A stretch of DNA of 64,000 bases from Flemingiibacterium sp045578725 (GTDB taxonomy: Bacteria > Bacillota > Clostridia > Oscillospirales > CAG-272), in assembly GCA_045578725.1 (NCBI GenBank), contig JAZNKS010000018.1, positions 19,407-83,406 of the forward strand. The letters run 5' to 3'. Numbering within the stretch: the stretch's first letter is position 1; the number at the start of each line of letters is the position of its first letter. Positions 28,801 through 35,908 of the stretch are shown piece after piece. Both the position numbers and the translations under genes were made by a program. The notes beneath the pieces were generated by a model. That model was not told the origin of the DNA, did no database searches, and saw only the letters and a program-made list of their open reading frames with translations.

Positions 28801-30621
28801 CTTCTTGACAATCCCCAGGCCCCCGATGATGCCATCGCCGCTTACCGCGATGCGATCACCGCGGCCAAGGCTGTGAACGAGGATGAAGATGCATCCAAGG
28901 CGGATGTGGCCGCCGCCGAAAAGGCGATCAAGGCCGCAACCGAAGCCTTTGATAAGGTAAAGAAGGTCGATAAGACCGCGCTGGCCGGTGCCATCGCCGA
29001 TGCCGAGGCCAACTACGCATCCGGCGCGCTGGCTCCGGACGAAGCGATCGAGGCCTACCGCGATGCCATCGATGCGGCCATCGCCGTGATGGAAAAGGCC
29101 GAGGCCAAGCAGACCGAGGTCGATGCCGCCAGGAAGGCGCTGGATGAAGCCACCGAGGCCTTCAACGCCGTCAAGACGGTTGACAAGTCCGCGCTGAATG
29201 AGGCCATCAGGGCCGCCGAGGAAAATCTCGCATCGAATCCGCAGGCTCCCGATGAAGCCATCGAAGCCTTCGCCGAGGCGATTGCCGATGCCAAGGCCGT
29301 CGTCGGGGACGAAGGTGCCAAGCAGGCCGATATCGAGGCCGCCGCGCAGGCGCTGACGGAGGCAGCAGCCGCCTTCAATCAGGCGAAGGTTGTCGATAAA
29401 TCCGCGCTGAACGAAGCCATCGCCGATGCCGAGGAAAATCTCGATGCCAACCCGCAGGCCTCCGAGGAAGCGATCGAAGCCTTCCGGAAAGCGATTGAGG
29501 ATGCTAAGGAAGTCGCCGGGGATCCCGCCGCCAAGCAGAAGGAAGTGGATGCGGCCATTAAGGCGCTTGCCGATGCCGCCGAAGCCTTTGATTCCGAAAA
29601 GAACGCCGCACGGGATGCCCTGCGCGATGCCATTGAGGAAGCCGAAGAGAGCATCGCCGATCCGGGTCATGCCGATGAGGACGAAATCGATGCCTTCCGC
29701 GAAGCAATCGAAGCGGCAAAGGAGATCCTGGACGATCCCGATGCCGATCGGGATGCGCTTGCCGAGGCGCTGGAGAAGCTTGAAAAGGCCGCCAAGGAAT
29801 TCGAGGCCGACAAGCGTCCCGGCGGATGGAACTGGACGACCTACTACATCACCGTGAACGAAACCGTCAACGGTACGGTTGAAGTATCCCAGACCGAGGT
29901 TTATGAGAGCTGCAGTCTGACGATCTTCTCGACGCCCGATCCGTGGTATGTGGTCGGGTCGGTATCCGTCAACGGCGAGATCATCGGTGCCGCCGAGATC
30001 ATCACGATCCCCGCGGTAACGCAGGATCTGGTCATCACGGTCACCTTCGCGCCCGCATGGGAGAATCCGTTCATCGATGTCCATGAGCCCGATTGGTTCT
30101 ACAGCTATGTACGCTGGGCGAACATGAACGGCATCGTCAACGGTACCACGCCGAACACCTTCAGCCCGGACGATGATCTGACCCGCGCGATGCTGGTCAC
30201 CATCCTCTGGCGTGCCGAGGGCCGTCCGGCTGTCGCCGGGCCCGCCGGCTTCGGTGATATCCCCGCCGGCAGCTATTATGCCGATGCGGTGGCATGGGCC
30301 GAGGATAACGGCATCGTCAACGGTTATTCCGCCGACGAATTCGCGCCCGAGGACACGATCACCCGCGAGCAGTTTGCCGCCATCATGTACCGTTATGCAA
30401 ACTATAAGGGCTATGATGTGAGCGCGGCCGAAAGCGAGGATCTGGCAGGATTCATCGATGCCGCCGCGATCTCCGACTACGCCGTCACGGCCATGCGCTA
30501 TGCCGTCGGAAACGGCCTGATCAACGGACGTACCTTTGATCAGCTCGTGCCGAAGGGCGCCGCAAGCCGTGCCGAGAGTGTCACGATTCTCTGCCGTTTC
30601 TTTGCCAATAATAATGGTTGA
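22828..30621 (+). CDS. giant SLH-anchored surface protein (2597 residues)
   Basis: The GTG start at 22828 is fixed by AAAGGAGG seven bases upstream; the nearby ATG is out of frame. A signal peptide ends near residue 27 (GVYA). A large N-terminal beta-rich region follows. Thr/Pro-rich linkers lie at about 832-870 and 1070-1111. After more beta domains come six helical repeats of 71 residues (about 1906-2331), resembling FIVAR modules, a short NGTVEVSQTEVYES beta domain, and three SLH domains (about 2413-2597; FIDVHEPDWFYSYV, YADAVAWAEDNGIVNG, YAVTAMRYAVGNGLING). SLH domains bind pyruvylated wall polymers, so this is a fibre-like surface protein. It probably shares a transcript with the upstream giant gene. 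Confidence 0.85.
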   Translation: MKRFNKAVSLVLCLVMLLGLLPAGVYASDGSSESPSGTYTIQNDYIRYSINAATGGFSVETLDGNPQKYLDDNIPLLYREDEDRSSGTSFTTVRIDGRDYVFGRDYSYYGISTTLHTPVVTNNGRLLTVKWDIMDFTVIKQVALSAEADQDLTGNVGISYTVVNNGEEASDVGIRVLLDTALDSTVDAPYLIKDTDSVSLKTETEFSRAEGTMPAQIRGVDSLNNPSKMLYTFTKTWNTEAAEVDRIIVGHWRNLANTRYEYTADEYCDFTNYSNRHRIPDAAIAYYWDEKELAAGAERTAEILYGVGNFSSSVIEEGVGIHMSIDNKVRLDDSGTAYVNDGKFDITVTVDNSVSDATKIDEALLRVSFDDGISSTDGIITQAMDSIEVGNVKTFRFHLKADAVDTITAKEIGVTLTGTKDNGDGTASVVTLNTSRNIILPGIKGPASDLSITYISPEIVYTEGSKTITLTGNLSPLKALEGTDGWRVFLDHVTSDHSVEIDKSRIAFLDEMCTQLSLATSETLHSGFYRVRFDFTDTQLVEGFGCKSITFSRTLIVSNNPVYRSRTFGLMALVRYNRTDYTFVPFVNQEEYNNFLDGLGRNGGAYSESSGNGYPDINGDLIAPFDPVDLDDPSTMLLNEKEVILILRGSFKETQREDGSVFYQASIEDSDIIINEILKYTGKAPLVVESNGEIFSVSGDGKLSVISSITVWPGEWSFQVNKGTVTTLDSDRCQLPNANELSLTLEGVGYMVQAIGGFLIDIKYGVMTSNRPVSTDRTLIYGISFGGSISLPIAIPDSFKSKKDDAQNQIKQADEDIDYSEALQNLFKEEDDTPDPGTGTTPTPGTNPTTPPSTTTTPTKPKKPRPASDFTKDTNLTEGLLSAAINDVRFGQEADENEEGQVVITDTGFIGIDATFSVGLPRDVLGSLINNAPGIYASVTINTIDHFYMVEAGLALAVIQMDGVLSFAMTEVNGGDHVVPDSIQFYIRDGLSIPLVPGVMFLDGLGGGIDGLADTIGGEFSKLPPLTVLLYTRLTMVETLIGDFNISAALTGASFDGDMSINVPGIIKKANKPGGNTPSTPNTPTTPNPTNPTSGGVNGAKTSPKNPANTTTFVSTIVDKLKSPVSINYGASVRWIDPFNLNGYGNISVIDGLLAGGVSITISANSFYGYAYLSLRVPDSIPIVGGHEIAGVEAAISNKFIGANLKLLGIKLGFIYYWDGDFNIGTGITLRSLGGAVNPVYEENAVYSTNLIPITKKPAVMTRLRMAGQSLTYAFDVAGQDALVIEIPYEAKALPTAEDFAVIGPNGEIPLIPDDGKGGGSYLVQVRDGKTYLYVTVTDPALIADGNWSVRMLTDLMDVETFEIMGVADIPEITGVQFSRAGDVNSHEFELFWDVTSDSESAGYLDVYLTKDPELLEKLKNDNNTKQDIYTLERIRLEEITDGSRTVILPETMDSGTYYVVAMLANDAGGMSTAITETTFTFVNKNLPKPIASAEIRYAGDGDFYVDITDAEDPDYTHYMIEVAAADGSTLENHIDMFEVGEDPYVGKEAGLIPGEKYYARIMTVRVEEDTNRRFYGSDIIDTDEIELPALDKPVLLAIESNIQPGEVSHEDSLVITYTFDRPVWMYTELNRGLRYANDMGTEWTMEYALEDGDYILDFTALGESKDSVTGSDFPDIPCARMGFSVDTVAPSLSIKQVAYKTVDTESAPGRLTAFESTTVFADETGAFVIEGITDFDAELTAEGNSVEVGNNGTFIYEGTLDAGETSREIRLKATDKGGNSTEIAVFAVMGPAGAFKSVELLADGNPIDRDEDGEAVITLKNGEETTLSLIGITADGREIVIDEPVWNILYEKNLVIFDEGSTRARKTGETAIKAGLAIAEVTEADGSVHDLMLEDYVVIIIEEGSRDELLADILAARENILTPEKATEEEIAAYEEAIREAEAVYSDEETTQPEVSAAIADLAEATEIFNKAKILDKTALADAITAAEKNLLDNPQAPDDAIAAYRDAITAAKAVNEDEDASKADVAAAEKAIKAATEAFDKVKKVDKTALAGAIADAEANYASGALAPDEAIEAYRDAIDAAIAVMEKAEAKQTEVDAARKALDEATEAFNAVKTVDKSALNEAIRAAEENLASNPQAPDEAIEAFAEAIADAKAVVGDEGAKQADIEAAAQALTEAAAAFNQAKVVDKSALNEAIADAEENLDANPQASEEAIEAFRKAIEDAKEVAGDPAAKQKEVDAAIKALADAAEAFDSEKNAARDALRDAIEEAEESIADPGHADEDEIDAFREAIEAAKEILDDPDADRDALAEALEKLEKAAKEFEADKRPGGWNWTTYYITVNETVNGTVEVSQTEVYESCSLTIFSTPDPWYVVGSVSVNGEIIGAAEIITIPAVTQDLVITVTFAPAWENPFIDVHEPDWFYSYVRWANMNGIVNGTTPNTFSPDDDLTRAMLVTILWRAEGRPAVAGPAGFGDIPAGSYYADAVAWAEDNGIVNGYSADEFAPEDTITREQFAAIMYRYANYKGYDVSAAESEDLAGFIDAAAISDYAVTAMRYAVGNGLINGRTFDQLVPKGAASRAESVTILCRFFANNNG
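28543..29820 (+). repeat. six tandem 213-base coding repeats (helical module)
   Basis: Repeats start near 28543, 28756, 28969, 29182, 29395 and 29608 with an exact 213-base period. Units two to five start with DK[TS]AL and contain AIxxAExN and a conserved AIEAFxxAI-like helix. They encode the three-helix FIVAR-like stalk of the SLH-anchored protein. The first and last units are the most divergent, as expected of an array that evolves by internal unequal crossover. Confidence 0.85.
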
Positions 30622-30642
30622 AGCAGCTGAAGCAGCAGCCCC

Positions 30643-30679
30643 AAGAGGCCGCACCGGAAGGTGCGGCCTCTTTCTGCTT
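30643..30679 (+). terminator. intrinsic terminator of the surface-protein operon
   Basis: A 13-base perfect stem (AAGAGGCCGCACC) with a GGAA tetraloop, followed by a T-rich run ending in TTTTTTT. Confidence 0.9.
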
Positions 30680-30695
30680 TTTTTCGCACGGCATA

Positions 30696-30724
30696 TTGAA
30701 ATCCCGGCCGCGATGTTGTATAAT
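30696..30724 (+). promoter_or_regulatory. promoter of the glycosyltransferase pair
   Basis: TTGAAA (30696-30701), 17 bases, TATAAT (30719-30724), 39 bases upstream of the start codon. Confidence 0.78.
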
Positions 30725-30763
30725 AGTAGGTAGAAGAATCATTCCTGCCGAAAGGAGCACGCC

Positions 30764-31735
30764 ATGTCCTGCCCCACCCTTTATCTTGTGATCCCCTGCT
30801 TCAATGAGCAGGAAACCCTGCCCAAAACCGCACCGCTGTTTGTATCGGAATTGGCCCGCCTCATCCGGAACGGCCGGATTGGCGAGGACAGCCGGATCCT
30901 CTTTGTCGATGACGGCTCAACGGATGACACCTGGCCGATCATCAAGGGGCTCTGCCGGACGGATCCCACCATCCTCGGCCTCTCGCTGAGCCGCAACCGG
31001 GGGCATCAGAATGCCCTGCTGGCCGGTATTCTGGAGGCCAAGGACAAATGCGACATCCTCATCACCGCCGACTGCGACGGGCAGGATGATCCCGCCGCCA
31101 TCGATGCCATGATCGCGCGCTGGGAGGAGGGCTGTGATATCGTTTACGGGGTGCGAAGGAGCCGCGACGCGGATTCACCCGCCAAACGGGGAAGTGCGCG
31201 GCTGTTCTACCGTTTTCTATCGCATCTTGGCGCCGAGACTGTCGAGGATCACGCGGATTTTCGTCTGCTTTCCGCCCGCGCCGCCGATGCGCTGTCCCAG
31301 TACCGCGAGGTGCATCTCTATCTGCGCGGGATCGTGCCGCTGATCGGCTATAAGAGCGCGACCGTCGAATACGACCGTCTTCCCCGGATCGGCGGAAAGA
31401 GCCACTATTCGTTTGGCCGGATGCTCTCGCTCGGGATGGATGCCCTCACTTCTTTCTCGGTGCGCCCGCTCCGGATTCTGTCGGCGATGGGATTTTTCGT
31501 GTCCCTGCTCAGCTTTATCGGCATCATCTGGATCTTTATTCAGCATTTCACCGGCAATACCGTGTCCGGCTGGTCCTCGATTCTCTGCGTGATCTGCTTT
31601 GTATCGGGCATTCAGCTGATCGCGCTGGGCGTGGTCGGCGAATACATCGGCAGGATTTATATGGAGGTCAAGGGCCGCCCGCGCTATTTTATCGCCGAGC
31701 GGAGCTGGGAGAATGAGGAGGACCGCCGTGCATGA
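30764..31735 (+). CDS. family 2 glycosyltransferase, polyprenyl-phosphate sugar synthase type
   Basis: The 323-residue protein opens with a GT2 fold (LVIPCFNEQETLP) and has the nucleotide-sugar motifs FVDDGSTDDTW (Asp49, Asp50) and ADCDGQDD (Asp103, Asp105). Two membrane helices near the C-terminus, around residues 240 and 275, and a cytoplasmic tail complete the GtrB/DPM1-like pattern. Such enzymes move a sugar from a nucleotide donor to undecaprenyl phosphate on the inner face of the membrane. The stop overlaps the start of the next gene by four bases, and that gene encodes a transferase that uses exactly this kind of lipid-linked donor. AAAGGAG precedes the start. Confidence 0.85.
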   Translation: MSCPTLYLVIPCFNEQETLPKTAPLFVSELARLIRNGRIGEDSRILFVDDGSTDDTWPIIKGLCRTDPTILGLSLSRNRGHQNALLAGILEAKDKCDILITADCDGQDDPAAIDAMIARWEEGCDIVYGVRRSRDADSPAKRGSARLFYRFLSHLGAETVEDHADFRLLSARAADALSQYREVHLYLRGIVPLIGYKSATVEYDRLPRIGGKSHYSFGRMLSLGMDALTSFSVRPLRILSAMGFFVSLLSFIGIIWIFIQHFTGNTVSGWSSILCVICFVSGIQLIALGVVGEYIGRIYMEVKGRPRYFIAERSWENEEDRRA

Positions 31736-33411
31736 AGCTTAAATGGAAATGCGCGGATACCGTCATCCTCGCCGCTTTGATGCTGATCTATTCGATCCTC
31801 TCCTTCATCGGCCTTGGCGAAACGTCCTCTCCCACGAGCGGACCGGCGCTTGGGGACGGTACGAAGAAGGAATACATCACCTACATCGCCTTTCCGGCGG
31901 AGGAGGAGCTGGGGACACTCTGGCTCTACAAGGGCCTCGGACGGTGCGGCGTGACCGTCTATACCTCCGATGACGGCGGCCACAGCTGGGAAGAGATCGC
32001 CCGGCAGGTGCTGGAGGACATCTATGTCTGGCAGCCGATCGAGCTTTCGGTGAAGACATCGCTTGTCTGCCTCTCCTTCGGCGGCGATGAATCGCTGGAG
32101 CTGTATGAGGCCGGGTTCCGCAGTACCGATGGGCACAGGATCGAAGCCGTGACGGACGGATGCCCGCTTTTTGATGAGCAGGATCTGGTGCCATTTCTTG
32201 CGACCAACGAAAACGGCATGATCTTCGATGAAACCTATCATGTGCGCACGGCCTATGAGCACATCGAGGGGATGAAGCCCTACGAGATTTCCCATCCGCC
32301 GCTCGGCAAGCTGTTGATCGGGGTCGGAATCCGGATCTTCGGCATGAATCCCTTCGGCTGGCGCGTGATGGGCAATCTCTTCGGCATTCTGATGCTGGCC
32401 GTGCTGTACGATCTCGGACGGCGGCTTTTCGGGAGCCGGTACTGGGGAGCTTTTGCCGCGATTCTGCTGGCGCTGGATTTTATGCATTTCACGCAGACGC
32501 GGATCGGGCTGATCGATTCCTTTGCGGTCTTCTTCATCCTGCTGATGTACGATCTCATGTACATCTATTTCGCGGGCGATCCCGAAACGCTTCCGTATAA
32601 AAAATCGCTGGTGGTGCTCGGCCTCTGCGGCGCGGTCTTCGGACTCGGCGTCGCCTCCAAATGGATTGCCGTGTACGGCGGCATCGGGCTTGCGGTGCTG
32701 TTTGCGATCGCGCTTCGCAGACGGGCGAAGGCAGGCGAAAAATGGCTGCCGACCTGTCTGTGGTGCCTGCTCTTTTTCATTGGGATCCCGGCGCTGATCT
32801 ATTTTCTGTCCTACATCCCGTATTTCCTGGCCGAGCCGGATCGCTCGCCCTTTGCGATCTTCCTTGATAATCAGATCTATATGCTGACCTATCACGGCGG
32901 GCTTGCCGAGCGGCACGATTTTGAATCGAAGTGGTACACATGGCCGCTGATCGTCCGCCCGATGTGGTATTACGGCTCGAAGGCGCTGGCCTATGAGGGC
33001 TATTGCTCGACAATCGCGGCGATGGGCAATCCGGCGGTCTGGTGGACCGGCTCGCTGGCCTCGCTCGGTCTGCTCGCCAAGCCGAAAAAAACGCGGGGTG
33101 AAGGATTTGTGCTGATCGGTCTTGCCGCGCAGTTTTTGCCCTGGGCGCTGATTGCGCGCTCGACGTTTATCTATCATTTCTTTGCCAGCGTGCCCTTTAT
33201 CATTCTCGCGCTGACATTCGTGCTGAAAGGGCTTTCAGAGCGATTCCGCTCCGGGCCCGGAGTTGCCCTGCGGTGCCTGCCGTGGATCGTGATTGCCGCG
33301 GCGCTTCTTCTGTTCGTGCTGTTCTATCCGGTGATCTCCGGCTGTCTTGCCGACCGCGGCTACGTTCTGAAGCTGCTGACCTGGTTTGACACGTGGAAGC
33401 TCTGCTACTGA
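31732..33411 (+). CDS. PMT-type protein O-glycosyltransferase, membrane protein
   Basis: The 559-residue protein belongs to the dolichyl-phosphate-mannose:protein mannosyltransferase superfamily. After the first membrane helix there is a beta-sandwich insert of about 110 residues, then the catalytic acidic pair FDETYH (Asp166, Glu167) and the signature YEISHPPLGKLL (His188), followed by around nine more membrane helices. PMT enzymes transfer a sugar from a polyprenyl-phosphate carrier to Ser/Thr of exported proteins. It is coupled to the donor synthase upstream. The Thr/Pro-rich linkers of the giant surface protein encoded next door are plausible acceptors, which is inference. The superfamily also includes lipid and polymer glycosylating enzymes. 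Confidence 0.83.
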   Translation: MKLKWKCADTVILAALMLIYSILSFIGLGETSSPTSGPALGDGTKKEYITYIAFPAEEELGTLWLYKGLGRCGVTVYTSDDGGHSWEEIARQVLEDIYVWQPIELSVKTSLVCLSFGGDESLELYEAGFRSTDGHRIEAVTDGCPLFDEQDLVPFLATNENGMIFDETYHVRTAYEHIEGMKPYEISHPPLGKLLIGVGIRIFGMNPFGWRVMGNLFGILMLAVLYDLGRRLFGSRYWGAFAAILLALDFMHFTQTRIGLIDSFAVFFILLMYDLMYIYFAGDPETLPYKKSLVVLGLCGAVFGLGVASKWIAVYGGIGLAVLFAIALRRRAKAGEKWLPTCLWCLLFFIGIPALIYFLSYIPYFLAEPDRSPFAIFLDNQIYMLTYHGGLAERHDFESKWYTWPLIVRPMWYYGSKALAYEGYCSTIAAMGNPAVWWTGSLASLGLLAKPKKTRGEGFVLIGLAAQFLPWALIARSTFIYHFFASVPFIILALTFVLKGLSERFRSGPGVALRCLPWIVIAAALLLFVLFYPVISGCLADRGYVLKLLTWFDTWKLCY

Positions 33412-33420
33412 CAAAACGAT

Positions 33421-33477
33421 GCCCTCCGGTTGTGATGCTTTGAAAGGAAATCACACCGGAGGGCGCGTTGTTTCTTT
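33421..33477. terminator. terminator between convergent PMT and MATE genes
   Basis: A long stem of GCCCTCCGG plus TGTGAT against ATCACA plus CCGGAGGGC (33421-33464) with one bulged T, followed by a T-rich stretch. It ends the glycosyltransferase operon and may serve the opposite strand too. Confidence 0.82.
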
Positions 33478-33501
33478 TTGGGGGAGGCCGGCTGATAGAA
33501 T

Positions 33502-34893
33502 TCACGCCGCCTTTTTTGTATGCTTGTGCAGCCAGCGATCGCTTACCAGCCGCCAGAGATAGATCGCGGCGCGGAAAATCCAGTCAGCGGCCATCGCAAA
33601 CCAGACACCCATCAATCCAAGCCCCGCGCCGGGAACCTTGAACAGGCCGAAGACGGAGATTCCCTCCAGCGCCAGCAGATAGGCCAGCGCCACCCGGAAG
33701 AACCACATCGAAAAGATCGCCGTCACCATCGCAAAGGTGACATCGTTGGCCGCGCGGAAGGCGGGGGTCAGGCAGAAGGCGGTCGGCCAGAGCACCACCG
33801 AAATCGCGCTGTGATAATAGAGCAGGGTCCGCGCAAGGGACATGGATTCCGTCGTCAGATTGAACATTCCGAGCAGGGGCGAGGCGAAGAGGCAGAGCAC
33901 CAGATCGGTGACGAAGATCATCAGATAGCCGTATCCCAGCAGAGTGCGGGTATAGCGGCGGGCCTGATCCAGCTCCTTTGCGCCGACACACCGGCCGACC
34001 ACCGCGACCATCGTGCTCTGGATGGAGCCGCCCACCGTATACTGGAAGTTTGCCAGCTGGAGCGCGGCCGCATTGGCGGCGATGGCGACGGTGCCGAGCG
34101 ATGAAACAAGGCTGGTGGTCATCAGCCGCCCAAGCTGGAACATACTGTTTTCGATGCCGTTGGGCACGCCGATGCCGAGGATGGACTTGATGATCGGCAG
34201 GCTCGGACGGTAATGGAGCATTCGCTCGATATGGGCAAACCTCCGCTTATCGTGGGCCAGCCACAGCAGGATGCCGGCACCTGCACTCCGCGAGATCAGC
34301 GTGGCGAGCGCGGCGCCGGATGCCCCCATCGCAAGGCCGAAAATGAAGATCGCATTGCCGGCGATGTTCAGAAGATTGGTGAAGACGGACATCTTCAGCG
34401 TGGTCATGCTGTCGCCCTCGGCCCGGAAGGAGGCGGATATGCAGTTTTCAATCGCCAGCATCGGGAAGGAGAGCGCCATGATCGAAAAATAGGAGAGCGC
34501 ATTTTTCATGACACCGGCCTCCACGTCGCCGAACAGCAGATGGAGCAGGGGGACGCGGAAGATCAGCACCACGGCCGAGATGAAGGCGGCCACACCGGCG
34601 GCGGCATAAATCAGCTGTTTGGCGGCCTCACGGGCATAATCCCGATCACCGCGGCCGATCGCCTGCGCCAGCACCACCGAGCCGCCGGCGGTCAGCGCAT
34701 TGAAAAGGGTAATCAGCATCGTGTCCAGCGAGCTGATCAGCGATACGCCGGCAAAGGCATCCTCGCCGGTGCTGGATACCATCATCGAGTCGGCCATGCC
34801 GATGGTGACGCCGAAGATGCCCTGCAGGGCGAGGGGGAGGATGATTTTCAGCAGCATCCGCCGCGTGAAGAGGGGAGAGTGGGATTCGTTCAT
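33502..34893 (-). CDS. MATE-family efflux transporter
   Basis: The 463-residue product has about twelve membrane helices in two MatE halves. The N-terminal half carries PLALQGIFGVTIGMADSMMV and a GGSVVLAQAIGRGD segment, a hallmark of the family's first repeat; the second half repeats it with NFQYTVGGSIQSTMVAVVGR. These proteins expel cationic drugs or metabolites against a sodium or proton gradient. The start has AGGAGT upstream. It is divergent from the AraC gene at 35043, which may control it. The substrate is unknown. Confidence 0.88.
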   Translation of the reverse strand: MNESHSPLFTRRMLLKIILPLALQGIFGVTIGMADSMMVSSTGEDAFAGVSLISSLDTMLITLFNALTAGGSVVLAQAIGRGDRDYAREAAKQLIYAAAGVAAFISAVVLIFRVPLLHLLFGDVEAGVMKNALSYFSIMALSFPMLAIENCISASFRAEGDSMTTLKMSVFTNLLNIAGNAIFIFGLAMGASGAALATLISRSAGAGILLWLAHDKRRFAHIERMLHYRPSLPIIKSILGIGVPNGIENSMFQLGRLMTTSLVSSLGTVAIAANAAALQLANFQYTVGGSIQSTMVAVVGRCVGAKELDQARRYTRTLLGYGYLMIFVTDLVLCLFASPLLGMFNLTTESMSLARTLLYYHSAISVVLWPTAFCLTPAFRAANDVTFAMVTAIFSMWFFRVALAYLLALEGISVFGLFKVPGAGLGLMGVWFAMAADWIFRAAIYLWRLVSDRWLHKHTKKAA

Positions 34894-34935
34894 GAAAAAA
34901 GTTACTCCTGTGAAGCATGACCCTCTGCCAGAGTC

Positions 34936-34964
34936 TTGACAGCAGCCGGATTATGGATTATAAT
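34936..34964 (+). promoter_or_regulatory. consensus promoter for AraC gene, symmetric -10
   Basis: TTGACA (34936-34941), 17 bases, TATAAT (34959-34964). The -10 lies in ATTATAAT, so a minus-strand TATAAT (34957-34962) overlaps it, but I see no good minus-strand -35 for the MATE gene. Confidence 0.8.
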
Positions 34965-35042
34965 AAGTATAAACCGTTTTTCTGGCAGATTCCTGCCGAA
35001 AATCGCTTATTTTGTGACAGAATACGGGGAGTTGTATTTGCC

Positions 35043-35828
35043 ATGCAGGCTGACTTTGCCATCCTCCGGGACAGGATCCCGCATCTTCATATGGAGCATT
35101 ACCCAAAACTCGGGGGAAGCGGCTTCACCTTTCATTCGCATATCGAGCTGTTGTGGATCCGGAAGGGCTCGGCTAAGGTCTGGATCGGCGAGGGGCATGA
35201 AACCGTCCGCGAGGGGGAATTTGCCGTGGTGCTCAGCTACGAGGCTCACTTCTTCCGCTCCGACACGGACGGGGCCTACACCTGCCTCTACATTCCCGTC
35301 ATGCTCTGCCCGGAATTTGCCGATGCGGTGCGGAACCGGCGGCTGGCCCATCCCGTGATCCGCGCGGGAGCGGATGCCGATCTGCTGGCACAGGCCTGCG
35401 ATCGGCTGGGCGGCCCGATCAACGCCATCGAGCAGGCGGGCTGGATCCGGGTGATCCTCGGGATCCTGCTGGCGCAGAGCGATTGGGCCAGCCGTCCGTC
35501 GCCCCGCGAGGACGATCTGCCGGCGCGGATCTTCTCCTACATCAGCGAGCATTATGCCGAGGAGCTTACGCTGGAATCGGTCGCGCAGGCGCTGGGCTAT
35601 TCGGCCGATTATCTGTCCGAGAGCTTCCGCTCCAGCTTTCATATGCCGCTCGGGCGGTGCGTGAACACCCTGCGCCTTCGCCACGCCGTCGAAAAGCTGC
35701 GGGAGAAGAAGCACAGCATCACCGAATGCGCGCTGGAGAGCGGCTTTGGCTCCATGCGCACCTTCTACCGGGCCTTCCGGGAGGAATTCGGCTGCAGTCC
35801 GCGGGAGTATCTGCGCGGCGAGGGGTAA
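35043..35828 (+). CDS. AraC-family transcriptional regulator
   Basis: The start at 35043 is preferred because GGGGAG lies 11 bases upstream and the cupin-like domain begins directly after; an upstream frame from 34917 would run through the promoter. The 261-residue protein has a ligand-sensing N-terminus (FTFHSHIELLWIRKGSAKVW), then two helix-turn-helix motifs, VAQALGYSADYLSESFRSSF and ALESGFGSMRTFYRAF, ending CSPREYL. It probably regulates the divergent MATE exporter or a neighbouring sugar gene. The ligand is unknown. Confidence 0.83.
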   Translation: MQADFAILRDRIPHLHMEHYPKLGGSGFTFHSHIELLWIRKGSAKVWIGEGHETVREGEFAVVLSYEAHFFRSDTDGAYTCLYIPVMLCPEFADAVRNRRLAHPVIRAGADADLLAQACDRLGGPINAIEQAGWIRVILGILLAQSDWASRPSPREDDLPARIFSYISEHYAEELTLESVAQALGYSADYLSESFRSSFHMPLGRCVNTLRLRHAVEKLREKKHSITECALESGFGSMRTFYRAFREEFGCSPREYLRGEG

Positions 35829-35849
35829 AACGGTGCCGCACATCAAAAA

Positions 35850-35890
35850 AACAGCACATTGGATTTCCTCGCGGATGCCAATGTGCTGTT
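35850..35890. terminator. bidirectional terminator
   Basis: A 13-base perfect stem (AACAGCACATTGG) with a 15-base loop, preceded by six A residues and followed by TTCC. It lies between the convergent AraC and lipoprotein genes. Confidence 0.8.
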
Positions 35891-35908
35891 TTCCTTTACC
35901 CGGATGGG

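Noticed and set aside
28543..29820. A CRISPR-like repeat array
   Set aside because: The repeats are 213 bases, in frame, and code for a helical protein module.
22792..30654. A 2620-codon open frame antisense to the SLH-anchored protein
   Set aside because: It arises from the strong codon bias of the sense gene, which rarely uses codons whose complement is a stop. It has no ribosome site, no domain pattern and a Gly/Asp/Ile-rich composition typical of antisense frames. The same holds for the long frames at 17849-19864, 20282-22585, 7683-10439 and 54403-56670.
34950..34985. A minus-strand promoter for the MATE gene overlapping the AraC promoter
   Set aside because: TATAAT exists on the minus strand, but no acceptable -35 lies 16-18 bases away.
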